From NCBI GenBank assembly GCA_017163975.1, contig JAFFSR010000307.1, positions 248,001 through 312,000 on the forward strand: DNA of 64,000 bases. The letters run 5' to 3'. Of the stretch, positions 1 through 11,505 are shown piece after piece. The position numbers were made by a program, and so were the translations under genes. The stretch comes from Anastatus disparis (Eukaryota; Arthropoda; Insecta; Hymenoptera; Eupelmidae). The notes beneath the pieces were generated by a model. The model did no database searches. It worked only from the letters and a program-made list of their open reading frames with translations, and was not told where the DNA came from. Position 1 is the stretch's first letter. The number at the start of each line of letters is the position of its first letter.

Positions 1-1267
1 CGTGGAGACTTCTCCTTATTAGTTATGCAAGTTTCAAATTACTACTTAAAGTGTATATTAACAGATGTCATCAATGTAAATATTTACATATACGTAAATA
101 GCTATAGAACTACTTTTCGGCATTAATTTTAATAAATAATTGAGCTTAATAGCTCCATAACATAAGGCAGATATTCTTTGATTTTATTATATTTTTACTA
201 TTACACTGACGTTTCAAACATTTTTGAGCATTTGCTTTATAAATAAAATGAAATGATTTGGTTTCAAATCTTTTTTTCATTCTTACTTATTTTTCTCCAA
301 ATCGATCATGTAAAATGATTTTAAAAGTGATGCCTGAATTATGTAATGGGCCTACAAATTGTTCTCAGATGAAATTTCGAAGTTACATTAAATTTGTATT
401 TAAACTTTCTCGGGAGCACCGTGCGATATCTAAATTTAATGGTATTTTATTGAAACATGGTTCATGACAAAATTTTTTATTATGTTCGATGGATGATCGT
501 AATTAATATTTGTATTATTATAATTATGTAAAAGTGGAAACATTCTGATTTGTTGCGTTTCAAAAATTCCTAATAAATGTAATCGCATTTGAGAAATATC
601 ATATCTTAAAAAACATGGACGTAATCATAAAGTATTGCAACAGCAAAAGTAATTGCAAAAAGGCCGCAATCCTAACTATTTGTTTGTAATTGTACTGGTT
701 CAAAAACTGTGCTCAATTTTGATTTGTTTTAAAATAATCTGTTTATATAAATCTTGTGCTCATCTTGTAGATATTTAAGATTTAGATTGTCGTATATATG
801 AATTATTTTATTATTATAATACATACAAAACCAGTGACCTTTTTCAAAATTTCAGGAAAACAATGTTTCTTAATTAATCGGTACTAAATTGATATATTGC
901 GGTATTTGAATTGGTAAAGCGGTTTGCATATTAAATGAGGGGTACCGATTTCAAAGATTGTTAAATCCTAATTTATGAATATCAGTTAATATGTAAGCTA
1001 TTCCACTATACAATTCTTGTCCTTTAACAATCAATTCATCTTTCTCAGTCAAACCCATTATTAAAAATTGAAAATCTTTTAAAAATATTTATTTCTTTCA
1101 AATGAACTTTTTTTAAAAGTATTCACAATAGTATTGCTTTTATATTAACTAATTTAATTCAGTGTATTTCTACTTTCAAAAGCTGAAAAATATGAGAAAT
1201 CATGAAAAATGCTTTGAATTAATTGTAATGAGATAAAAAATTATAATAAAATTTGTGTAAATGATAT
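1..1267. other. AT-rich stretch, no gene seen
   Basis: Very AT-rich DNA with frequent stops in all frames and no recognisable protein motif. The longest open frame (258-467, 69 codons) has no family resemblance I can see. Nothing is annotated here. Confidence 0.6.
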
Positions 1268-1289
1268 CCCACACAGCATGTAAGCTTCC

Positions 1290-2240
1290 TAGAAGCTTCC
1301 CGGAAGATGTGGAAGAAAGGTTGGAAGCTTTCAGGAAGTTTCCAGTGGAAACTTCCCGAAAGATAAATATGTCCTCAATCAGGAGTCTTCTGTAAGTCTT
1401 TCATGGAATATTTCAGTGGAAGCTCACTGGAAGCCTCCGTAAGTCCTTCATGGAATATTTCATTGGAAACTTACTGGAAGCTTCTCTAAATTATTCATGG
1501 AATATTTCAATGGAAGCTCACCGACAGCTGCCGTAAATTATTCATGGAACATTTCAGTGAAAACTTACTGGAAGCCTCCGTAAATCTTTCATGGAATATT
1601 TCAGTTGAAGCTTACTCGAAGCTTCCGTGCATCATTCCTGAAATATTTTAGTGGAAGCTTCTAGGAAGCTTCGGTAAGTTTTTCGTTGAATATTTCAGTG
1701 GAATATTACCAGAAGCTCCTTGGAAGAAAACGTGAATGATTTAATTCACTGCAGAAAAATCGTTGGAAGCTTCCAGGAAGATTCCAGTGAAAAGTTCCCG
1801 GAAGATGGATATGTCCTCGATCAGGAGTCTTCCGCAAGTCGTTCATGAAATATTTCAGCGGAAGTTTACTGGAAGCTTCCGTAAACTTTTCATGGAATAT
1901 TTCAATAGAAGCTTACTGGAAGCCTACGTAAATTATTAATGAAATATTTCAGTGGAAGCTTACTGGAAGCCTCCGTAAATTATTAATGAAATATTTCAAT
2001 GGAAGCTTACTGAAAGTCTCCTTAAGTTTTTCATGAAATACTTTATTGTAAGGTTACCGGAAGCTTCCGTAAATTTTTCATGAAATATTCCATTGGAAAC
2101 GTACTGGAAGCTTCCGTAAATTATTCATGAAATATTTTAGTACAAGCTTACTGGAAGCTTCTGTAAATTTTTCATAAAATACTTCATTGGACGCTTACTG
2201 AAAGCTTCCTTAAATTATTCATGAAATATTTCAGTAAAAT
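1290..2240. repeat. 48-bp tandem satellite rich in GGAAGCTTCC
   Basis: Direct repeats at 44-50 bp spacing, visible from the word CATGGAA at 1402, 1449, 1496, 1546 and 1590. Each unit contains CATG(G/A)AATATTTCA followed by GGAAGCTTACTGGAAGC-like words. GGAAGCTTCC is itself palindromic. Roughly 20 degenerate copies lie inside copy A. Confidence 0.8.
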
Positions 2241-2705
2241 ATTAAATAAGTGATAAACTAATATTTCTTTGAAATATTTCAGTTTATGAATATTAAATAA
2301 TTTATTAAAATATTTCTGTAATATTGCTGGAACATTTCATGTTTTATTTCAAAAAATTTTTGAATCCGACACAGAAATATTCAAGTAAGTTGTTACATTA
2401 TTTCTTGAAATGTTTCAAATTAATATTTCTCAAATCTTTCAAGAAACATGTCAAGAAATATTTCTGTTATATTTGAAAAATATGTCATGAAGTATTTGAA
2501 AAAATGTTTCAACATAACACTGAAATATTGAAGAAATATTACTGCACCATTTCTTAAAATATTCTAAATTAATAATGCGCAAATTTTTGAAGAAATATTT
2601 CATGAAATATTTCTGGAATATTACAGAAATATTTCATGAAGTATTCCAAAAAATTTATGACTATAACAGTGGAATATTGGAGAAATATTGTTTTAATATT
2701 TGTAG
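2241..2705. repeat. Degenerate TGAAATATTTCA-type repeats
   Basis: Irregular repetition of AAATATTTCA and TTTCATGAAATATT words. It looks like an older or more diverged form of the neighbouring satellite. A 60-codon open frame at 2575-2757 is just this repeat and is not treated as a gene. Confidence 0.5.
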
Positions 2706-4075
2706 TTATCTTGCGTGCGTAGCAATTTTTCCATCTTGCCAGCAGGTGGCTACTTGATTATATTTTCATGTGATCGTAAATGCGGTTGACAAACTCTCGC
2801 AAGTGGTGGGACGTTCTCTCGTTTAGTATATAATACCAAAAATTCTTGATACAAATGAATAAGCGCTTAAATTCTGAATAATAAATGAATGTATGGGTAT
2901 CTAATATGGTTTGAGATGCAACTCTTACAAAATCAAAAATAATATCTGATGAAATCTTTTACCAATATTACAATGTAACGTTTAACCTTTTTGCCTTGAT
3001 TAGATCTTGATGTCGTAGGCGTCAGACTTTTAGAGGGCGCTGCAGATGGTTGATTCTCGGAGGCCAAAGTTCAAACTTACGTACTAAACTAACCTAACCT
3101 TATTAAATTAATAAAATTAATAATATGAATAATAAAGAAACAAATTAAAAGAAATTAATCACCATTAAATATTTGAAAAGAATAAAATATAAATGATTAA
3201 GAAAAGAAATAATATTAATTAAAAGAATTAATAAATGAATGATACAAAGCTAACCTATCCTTACGTACTAAGTGATAATGTTCGTGAGAGGAAGCAGGAT
3301 GGGTACTGCGGAATGGTGATTAAGTTTAAACACGATAATTTTGGGTTTAGACTTAAACTATCTTCTTTTTTTATATTTGTTAATAAAAATAAAAAGAATA
3401 ACAAAAATAATTACAACGCCGATTAAATAATAATACTGAATAACAAAAGAAAAATTATAATTGTATGTAATAACATTTCGTGCGTTAAAAAAGAAAAAAA
3501 AATCTTTAGTTGTCTTCTTGACCACTAGGTGGCGCTAGCTCGTATTTATCGGCTGTAACAAATAAAACAAAAAAAATACAACGGTTAATTATATAACAAT
3601 ATAGACTCGGTAGGTGAATTCGCGACCTACTTTATCGACGGAGTTCGGCGCGGTCGGTAACGGAGCCAGGTGAGGTAATACAGGAAAACTAAGGAGGTAA
3701 CCCATGACTAGAGAAGAGAGGGGAGATTTTTGGTCAGCGACCAACGGATGAGTCTACCTCGACCAGCGATAGTGTAGGTAGTAACTAGGAGTCAGTGTCA
3801 GGCAACCCCACCCTTACAATGACGAAAAGACAGGAGACTATGTCGGGCAACCCCACCTTTACATAGCTCAAGGCAGAAATTTAGGTAAGGATACCTCCCA
3901 CTGTATCAAGCCACCCCACTCTTATACAGAGGAAGTGGAGAAAGTCTCTGCTGGCTCGGCGGCTCGCTTATATATGCTACGGAGCTCGCTATTCCCATTG
4001 CGGGAGTAGCGGCCTCGTAGCGGTTGAGCGCAAGTACTGCGTCTAGCACGATTTTTGAATCGTCGCAACAAATCA
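2706..4075. other. Non-satellite insert inside element copy A
   Basis: The satellite stops near 2705 and resumes near 4078. The first part (to ~3590) is AT-rich with no motif I recognise. The second (3600-4065) is clearly more GC-rich and contains three loose copies of a C(A/G)(A/G)GC(A/C)ACCCCAC word at about 3800, 3855 and 3917. No coherent protein frame is seen. It may be a later insertion, but I could not define a target duplication. Confidence 0.45.
3522..3539 (+). promoter_or_regulatory. CTCF-like motif
   Basis: CCACTAGGTGGCGCTAGC contains AGGTGGCGC, the core of the insect and vertebrate CTCF recognition sequence. It is a single sequence match, and occupancy cannot be judged. Related AGGTGGCG words recur inside the fold-back element near 20035, so the motif may simply be repeat-borne. 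Confidence 0.3.
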
Positions 4076-4732
4076 ATATTTCATGAAAGATTTTAGAAAT
4101 ATTTCAGGAACATTTCTTGAAAAATTTATAATCTTCCATGAATCTTTCGATCAAATAATGCTGCAAACTTTCAACAATATTACAAATTAATATTTTACAA
4201 AATCATGAAAGAATGTTACAAAAACATTACATGAAATATTTCAAATCAATCTTCTAGGCGGATATATCAATATTTCCAAAACATGACATATCAATATTTC
4301 TGTTTTATTCCGAATCCTTCGATGAAATATAGCAAAAAGATTTCAGAAATATTTCATGCTATGTAAAAGTTATATAAGAAAGGACGTCATTGTTATTAGA
4401 AAATAAAGTCACTTTTCGTTAACATTTAACATACTAAACGATGTCGTTTTTTGTCCTAATCCCTAACATACTAAATGACGTTATTTGAAACGCCTTTTGG
4501 TGTGTCAAATAATGTATTAGGAAAATATCGTCATTAGATATAATCAAAAATTTAGATGAAAAAGGACTTGTTTTTTGCTATTGCAATAGAATCGATTTCG
4601 TTAAAAAAATTACCTTATTTTTATAACAATTATCTCATTTTTATAAAAATGTCTTTTTGGTGTAGCTATAGCGCCATTAACATTATTTTTTATTAACTTA
4701 CAAACGAGGATAAGCCATATTTATAAATGCTA

Positions 4733-4757
4733 GTGTAGTGTCCGTTTTACATCCAGT
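4733..4757. repeat. End fragment of the GGACACTACA MITE family
   Basis: GTGTAGTGTCCGTTTTACATCC matches the terminus of the TTAA-flanked MITE at 34628-35001 and the partial copy near 32440. Only one end is present here. The surrounding block 4390-4765 interrupts the satellite and is probably a decayed insertion. Confidence 0.5.
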
Positions 4758-4789
4758 CAAAATAATAGTTCCTGATTCATTAGTCTACT

Positions 4790-6745
4790 GATGGAATCTT
4801 CCATGGAATGTTTACAAAAGCTTCCTGAAGCCTTCGGCCCGAATGTGTCAGTCAAAAATTTTCATTTTTTAGCTGCAAGGTAAATGCAGTCTTCCTTAGA
4901 GCTTCCTTATGTCTTTTCCTGCAATTATTCATTAATCTTCCAACAGAATCTTCCTGGCAAGGTTTACGGAAGCTTCCAGGATACTCGAACCGAAATTATT
5001 CAGTGAAAATCTTCAATATTTCGCTGAAAGATAAACGAAGTCTTCCATTCAAGCTTCCATAAAATCTTTCGGTGCAATAATTGAACAATCTTCTAACGGA
5101 ATCTTTCTTGAGAGGTTTACAGAAGCTTTCAGGAGCCTTCCACTGAATTGTTTCAATAATGATTTCCAATATTTCGCTAGAAGGTAAACAGAGTCTTCCC
5201 TTTGAGCTTTCATGAAATCTTTAGGTGCAATGATTCATCAATCTTCCAACAGGATCTTCCTTGGAAGGTTTACGGAATCTTGCAGGAGACTTAAGTCGGA
5301 TATTCCAGTGAAAATTCCCAACATTTTCCCGAACAAAACGGAGTCTTCTATAAAGCTTCCATGAAACCTTTCGGTGCAAAAATTCATCAATCTTCTAACG
5401 GAATCTTTCTTAAGAGTCAGCTGTATACCGACACAGTTACCTGTTTTACCGAATCTATTTAAAATTTATTTTTTATAAAAACTAATAGCTTCAGGCAGAA
5501 ATAAAGAGATGGTTTCGATTCGTGTAATAGAAAGCAATATTTTCTCTGATAAGAATAATTTAATTTCACCGCTTTATTTTCAAGAAAAGTTGGAATAACT
5601 TGAAAATCCCATTATTTGACACTAATTTCTAATTTTTTAAGTTATTCCAACTTTTCTTAAAAACGAAGCAATAAAATTAATTCATACTAATCAAAGAAAA
5701 TATTACATTTTATTAAACACATCGAAACCATCTCTTTATTTTTGCTTCTTGTTGCTAATTTTGGGAAAAAAGTCAATTTTTTAATTAGAAAAGGACAGAG
5801 ATACAGCGGACTCTTAAAAGATTGACGGAAGCTTTCAGGAGCCTTCCACTAAAATGTTTTAATGGAAATTTCCAATATTTCGCTGAAAGGTAAACGAAGT
5901 TTTCCAATTAAGCTACCATGAAATCTTTCGGTGCAATGATTCATTAATCTTTCAACTGAATCTTCCTTCGAAGATTTACGGAAGCTTTAAGGAACCTTCC
6001 ACTGTAATGTTTCAATGAAAATTTCCAATAGTTCGCTAAAAGGTAAACAGAGTCTTCCATTTAAGATTTCATAAAATCTTTTGATGCAACGATTCATCAA
6101 TCTTCCAAATCTTTTTTAAAGGTTTATGGAATCTCCCAGGAGCCTTCCACTAAAATGTATCAATAACAATTTTAAATATTTCGCTGATAGGTAAACAAAG
6201 TTTTCCGTTTAAGCTCTCATGAAATCTTTCGGTGCAATGATTTATTAATCTTCCAACCGAATCTTCCTTTGTAGGTTTACGGCATCTACCAGGAGACTTA
6301 AGTCAGAATATTCCAGTAAAAATTCCCAATATTTCCCCGTAAGAAAAACGGAGTCTTCTATAAGACTTCCATAAAATCTTTCGGTGCAAAGATTCATTAA
6401 TCTTTTAACGGTATCTTTCTTGGAAGGTTTACGGAAGCTTTTAGGAGCCTTCTACTGGAATGTTTTAATGACGATTTTCAATATTTTGCTGAAAGGTAAA
6501 CGAAGTCTTCCATTTAAGCTTCCATGAAATCTTCAGGTGCAATGATTCATCAATCTTTCAACGAAATCTACCTTGGAAGGTTTATGGAAGCTTTCAGGGA
6601 CCTCCCACTCGAATATTTTAATGACAATCTCCAATATTTCGCCGAAAGGTAAACCGAGTCTTCCATTGAAGCTTCCATGAAATCTTTCGGTGCAATGATT
6701 CATCAATCTTCCAACTGAATCTTCCTTCGAAGATTTACGGAGGCT
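4790..6745. repeat. ~150-bp tandem satellite (right arm of copy A)
   Basis: Repeats spaced 149-153 bp, tracked by GGTGCAA at 5071, 5224 and 5373. After subtracting the 400-bp MITE and its duplicated TTAA, the next is at 5930, again 149 bp. Each unit has CATGAAATCTTTCGGTGCAA, then AATCTTCC words, then GGAAGGTTTACGGAAGCTT. About 12-13 copies. Confidence 0.8.
5414..5813. mobile_element. Fold-back MITE with TTAA target duplication
   Basis: TTAA at 5410-5413 and 5814-5817 flank GAGTCAGCTGTA...TACAGCGGACTC. The interior is a long imperfect palindrome: the arm containing CAAGAAAAGTTGGAATAACT at ~5581 is inverted at ~5640. The element interrupts a satellite unit whose halves rejoin cleanly. TTAA duplication is the habit of piggyBac- and Kolobok-type transposons. 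It is non-coding and about 400 bp. Confidence 0.8.
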
Positions 6746-6991
6746 TCTAAGGGTTCTTTGTAGAAAGTTTTATTCTGCAATATTCCAGAAATATTTCTGT
6801 TTTTTTTCATAAAGCTCCCATACATATTTGAATGTAATATTCCATTGGAATATTTTGGAATATTCCAATGATATCTTTCATGCTGTGTGGGATAACCATT
6901 CGGAAATTATCATCGGCAATTATATACATATACATAACAAAAAGTCATCGGATGAGGTTTTTTAAAATTATTAATGGATCAGTCTTATATG

Positions 6992-6992
<1 letters not shown>

Positions 6993-7057
<65 letters not shown>
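6993..7057. repeat. (TA)n microsatellite
   Basis: About 65 bp of alternating TA. Open frames read through it are artefacts. Confidence 0.95.
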
Positions 7058-7061
<4 letters not shown>

Positions 7062-7300
7062 GGTAAGAAGAATTTCTATTAATGAATATCATTAGAAAAA
7101 AAAATTATGAATACATTTGAATTTTTTTTTCTAGACTTAAAATTCATCCCGATACCTTCAACAATTTTTAAATGATAATACCATAAATATCGGTGAATAA
7201 TTATCAATAATTGTAAATAATGCAATTATTATAAGTAACTGAAAATAATTATATTTCTGTTCTATTTACAACAAACCTTTCTGAATAATTAAATACATAT
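7058..7300 (+). repeat. Left arm of a ~240-bp inverted repeat pair
   Basis: This arm (GATACCTTCAACA, GTAAATAATGCAATTATTA, CTGTTCTATTTACAACAAAC words) returns in inverse order at 11262-11505. Together the arms enclose the LINE and the Mutator-like element. They are probably the TIRs, or a split fold-back, of an older DNA element. TTATTTACA-type words resemble those in the TIRs at 12832 and 22794. Confidence 0.6.
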
Positions 7301-7960
7301 TTATATAATATTCTAATTTTTAAAGGCAATTTAACAATAGTACTTTTTGATACTAGTGCATCAAATTATAAATATTCATGCAGTCGATATGCACGAGGGT
7401 TGGCTAAGCCGGCCCAAGTGTCATAGCAATCGCACGAATATTTATAAATTAAATAGATAGATATTATTTTATTTTGTATAAAAGTACAAAAACGTGTAAT
7501 ACAGTTTGTAAATACAAAAACAATAAATATTGCACAAAATGCTATAAAAAAGTATAAATGTAAATATTGCACAATTAATATCACAGTCAGTCACTAAACC
7601 TAATAATACTGAATAAGTAAGTCACAAACAAAAATAAATAAAAATGATATCACAAAGTAATCATAAAATACAGGCAATATAAATAAAAATAATCATATAA
7701 ATAAAAATCAGTCTTACAATATCTATCAGTCATAGTATTAAAATTTTTAAAAAATTTAATTTAATACATAATAAAATAAAAATAACAACCGTACGCAATA
7801 GCATGAAACGCAGTCAAAAATAAAATCAAAATAAAAATTCTCACTCACCAACCATTCAGCCAACACTCATACAATAAATACACTCACACCTTAAACCTAT
7901 ATACAGGACGTTACAAAAATAAATTAAATAAATTAACATAAATATATAGAAAAAAAAATA
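7301..7960. other. AT-rich DNA, probable LINE 3' untranslated region
   Basis: No coding signal. By position, part of it (7430-7960) should be the 3' untranslated region of the minus-strand LINE ending its frame at 7961. I cannot see a clear tail or target duplication. Confidence 0.35.
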
Positions 7961-8219
7961 TTAATCTAGGTCGAGCAAGTACCCTCTCACCGCTACTTTG
8001 AACCTGCTGAGAGATGGAAGATGTTTAATCTCAGCAGGCAGGGAGTTCCAAAAATGCGCACCTTGAACTTGGAAGGAATTCCTTCCAGTCTCAGTGCACA
8101 TAAAGGGCACCGCAAGATCCTTAGTCTCTCCCCTAGTAGCCGCCCTAGGTACTCGTCTAGTGAAGAGACTCACTAGATGCTCTGGAGTATTCATGCGCAC
8201 GATTTTGTACATAAGCACA

Positions 8220-10155
8220 AGCTTGGGGAACTGGGCGAGTAATTATAAATTTCATAAAAAATAATTATTAGAATAAATGCGGAATCGTTTGCAGATTTTG
8301 CAATATGCATTAAAATAATTGTGGAAACAATGGTTTTCGAGAAAATTAAAATAATGTATTTTAGGATCCTAAAAAAAGAAAATACGGCTACTGCTTACAA
8401 ATCGTGCGTAAACATAATAAAAATCATTGGAATCGATTGCAATTTAATTGCGGATTCCATAGATGTTTTCATAATTAGCGTAACCCGTTTAATTATAGAG
8501 AAGATAATTTTTTCTAATATTCATTTACTATTACCCCCACCAGCCGCGCCGTATAAATCAAATAATCATGAATTTTAATAAAAATAATATTTAAACAATT
8601 GTGGAATCGTTTGCAGATTTTGCAATATGCATTAAATTAATTGTGGAAACAATGGTTTTCGAGAAAATTAAAATAATGTATTTTAGGATCCTAAAAAAAA
8701 GAAAAATACGGCTACTGCTTACAAATCGTGCATAAATATAATAAAAATCATTGGAATCGATTGCAATTTAATTGCGGATTCCATAAATGTTTTCATAATT
8801 AGCGTAACCCGTGTAATTATAGAGAAGATAATTTTTTCTAATATTCATTTACTATTACCCCCACCAGCCGCACCGTATAAATCAAATAATCATGAATTTT
8901 AATAAAAATAATATTTAAACAATTGTGGAATCGTTTGCAGATTTTGCAATATGCATTAAATTAATTGTGGAAACAATGGTTTTCGAGAAAATTGAAATAA
9001 TGTATTTTAGGATCCTAAAAAAAAAAAATACGGCTACTGCTTACAAATCGTGCATAAATATAATAAAAATCATTGGAATCGATTGCAATTTAATTGCGGA
9101 TTCCATAGATATTTTCATAATTAGCGTAACTCTTGTAATTATAGAGAAGATCATTTTTTTTAATATTCATTTACTATTACCCCCACCAGCCGCACCGTAT
9201 AAATCAAATAATCATGAATTTTAATAAAAATAATATTTAAACAATTGTGGAATCGCTTGCAGATTTTCCAATATGCATTAAAATAATTGTGGGAATAATT
9301 AATTTTGAGAAAAATTGAATAATATATCTTAGGATCCTAAAAAAAAGAAAATATGGCTACTGCTTACAAATCATGGATAAAAATAATAAAAATCATTGGA
9401 ATCGATTGCAATTTAATTGCGGATTCCATAGATGTTTTCATAATTAGCGTAACCCTTGTAATTATAAAGAAAATAATTTTTTTATCATTTATTTACTATT
9501 ATTATTTATTTTTAAAATGTTCTTTTAAAAACAGTTAGCTAAAGTTTAAATAATTCTAACATGAATTCATTTAAATAATTATGAAAATATCTATGGAATC
9601 CGCAATTAAATTGCAATCGATTCCAATGATTTTTATTATATTTATGCACGATTTGTAAGCAGTAGCCGTATTTTCTTTTTTTAGGATCCTAAAATACATT
9701 ATTTTAATTTTCTCGAAAACCATTGTTTCCACAATTAATTTAATGCATATTGCAAAATCTGCAAACGATTCTACAATTGTTTAAATATTATTTTTATTAA
9801 AATTCATGATTATTTGATTTATACGGTGCGGCTGGTGGGGGTAATAGTAAATGAATATTAGAAAAAATTATCTTCTCTATAATTACACGGGTTACGCTAA
9901 TTATGAAAACATCTATGGAATCCGCAATTAAATTGCAATTGATTCCAATGATTTTTATTATGTTTACGCACGATTTGTAAGCAGTAGCCGTATTTTCTTT
10001 TTTTAGGATCCTAAAATACATTATTTTAATTTTCTCGAAAACCATTGTTTCCACAATTATTTTAATGCATATTGCAAAATCTGCAAACGATTCCGCATTT
10101 ATTTTAATAATTATTTTTTATGAAATTTATAATTACTCGCCCAGTTCTCCAAGCT
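8220..10155. mobile_element. Mutator-like non-autonomous TIR element with 9-bp target duplication
   Basis: ATAAGCACA at 8211-8219 and 10156-10164 flanks the insert. The left terminus AGCTTGGGGAACTGGGCGAG and the inverse of the right terminus, AGCTTGGAGAACTGGGCGAG, are nearly identical, and the inverted similarity continues for more than 150 bp. A 9-bp duplication with long TIRs is typical of Mutator-like elements. The interior has no transposase and is built of repeated units. It sits inside the LINE reverse transcriptase frame, and its excision in silico restores that frame, which fixes the boundaries. Confidence 0.88.
8280..10105. repeat. ~322-bp internal units, four direct and two inverted
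   Basis: The word GGAATCGTTTGCAG or GGAATCGCTTGCAG starts units at about 8281, 8606, 8929 and 9249 (spacing 320-325). Two further units run in opposite orientation at 9590-9780 and 9800-10105. Each unit holds a BamHI-like palindrome TTTAGGATCCTAAAA and ends CCCCCACCAGCCGC...AATCATGAATTT. An 85-codon frame in several units is broken by indels in another and is not called a gene. Confidence 0.8.
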
Positions 10156-11189
10156 ATAAGCACAGCCAAAAAATACTGTCTCCTCGAATCAGTGCGCAGC
10201 CAACCCAACACGGTTCTATAAGGAGAGACATGATCACCCATTCTCAAACCCATTACATATCTCACACATGAATTTTGTAATCTCTGTATTCGTCTTCTCA
10301 ACTCCTGAGAAGCATCGAGCAGAACTACCGAACAATAGTCAAGATGTGGAAACAGCAGGGCGGTTGCTAGCTGTTTACGCAGAGTCTCCGTGGTGTACCG
10401 ACGGAAAAACCGCAGGGCATACAAAACTTTATTAAACTTTTTTGTAATCATATCAACGTGCGGTACCCATGAAAGTTTAGGGTCAAGCACAACACCAAGA
10501 CTAGTCACGGAGTCAGAGAAAGGTATACTAATGCCTCCCTCAAGATCAATCGTACGTGACCTATCAGCATAAAAAGAATTTACAAAACGACTATTGCCAA
10601 AGACGATTGCCTTGGTTTTATTAGAATTCAAAGTGAGGGAGACACCAGCAGCCCACTCCGACACTGCTTTGGCCGCCCTCTGTAGAGTGAGAATACTCTC
10701 TTCCACATTCTCGCGAGGTACCTGCGTGTAAATTTGCAGATCGTCTGCATAGAGTAGGTGCTCGACGCAACTAGAGTCAAGAGCGTCACGTACGTCATTA
10801 ATGTAAAGACAAAACAACAGAGGCCCCAGTACTGAACCCTGCGGAACTCCAAGGTTGGTTGTCAGCCAACTCGATTCCTCGTTTAAATGCGTGGAAACCA
10901 TTTGTTTCCTTCCTGATATATAGGAGTTAATCCACAAGAGAGCATCTTTGGAAAGCCCCATCGATCTAAGCCTAGTAAGTAACTTGAAGGGAGAGATCGT
11001 GCGAATGCCTTACTGAAGTCAAAAAGTAAAAGTAACGTGACGAGTTTTTTGTCTACGTGTCAGTTAATTTAAGAATAGCTGTTTGTGTCGAGTTGTGCTT
11101 TTTGAAGGCAGTCTGCATTGGGTCAAGTATTTTATTAGCAGTAATGTACTCTTGCAATTAACGCACTAGTAACAAAAAATATTTTTTGA

Positions 11190-11260
11190 CACAGAGTGCG
11201 TAAAATTGCACACCAAGAATTTGGCTGCGTTCCATTATATGCAATTTTACGCACGCTGTG
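11190..11260. repeat. Short hairpin (21-bp arms)
   Basis: CACAGAGTGCGTAAAATTGCA (11190-11210) is inverted at 11240-11260 with one mismatch, around a 29-nt loop. It could be a minimal MITE remnant. Confidence 0.6.
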
Positions 11261-11261
11261 T

Positions 11262-11505
11262 ATGTGTATTTAATTATTCAAAAAAGTTTGTTGTAAATAG
11301 AACATTAATATTATTATTTTTCGTTATTTCTAATAATTGCATTATTTACAATCATTTATAGTTATTCACAGATATTCACAGTATTTACATTTAAAAACTG
11401 TTGAAGGTATCAGGACTGAGTTAAAGCCTCAAAAAATATTCAAATGTAGTCATAATTTTTTTTTCTCAGGACATTAATTGATGGAACTCCTTTTCACGTT
11501 AAATA
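11262..11505 (-). repeat. Right arm of the inverted repeat pair
   Basis: Inverse counterpart of 7058-7300: TTGTTGTAAATAGAACA, AATTGCATTATTTACAAT and TGTTGAAGGTATC words in reversed order. Diverged but collinear along its length. Confidence 0.6.

Larger units (their letters stand above)
1268..6891. mobile_element. Satellite-filled TIR element, copy A
   Basis: The left end reads CCCACACAGCATGTAAG at 1268. The right end is the inverse of CCCACACAGCATGAAAG, ending at 6891, so the termini are 16/17 identical inverted repeats. The interior is mostly tandem repeat: 48-bp units on the left and ~150-bp units on the right. A non-repetitive block (2706-4075) and a TTAA-flanked MITE (5414-5813) interrupt it. 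I see no transposase, so it is probably non-autonomous. Only AT is shared directly outside both ends and no longer target duplication is visible, so the superfamily is unknown. The same termini recur at 22803-32277 and 35959. Confidence 0.75.
7961..11165 (-). pseudogene. Non-LTR retrotransposon (LINE) ORF2 fragment, split by an insertion
   Basis: Reverse transcriptase of a CR1/Jockey-like LINE, read on the minus strand in two blocks (11165-10156 and 8219-7961). The upstream block has QTAFKKHNSTQTA at ~11100, then the LLLFDFSKAF finger/palm motif with a small frameshift near 11000. It continues with GVPQGSVLGPLLF, the catalytic YADD (10751-10740) and the thumb region. The second block is the C-terminal domain with GAHFWNSLPAEI and ends at a stop at 7961. 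Removing 8220-10155 plus one 9-bp target copy (1945 bp) restores the frame exactly. There is no endonuclease, so the copy is 5' truncated. An in-frame stop and an indel near 11000-11060 make it dead. Confidence 0.9.

Noticed and set aside
6868..7095. Frame of repeated Ile-Tyr residues
   Set aside because: Translation of the (TA)n microsatellite; the same applies near 12014-12223.
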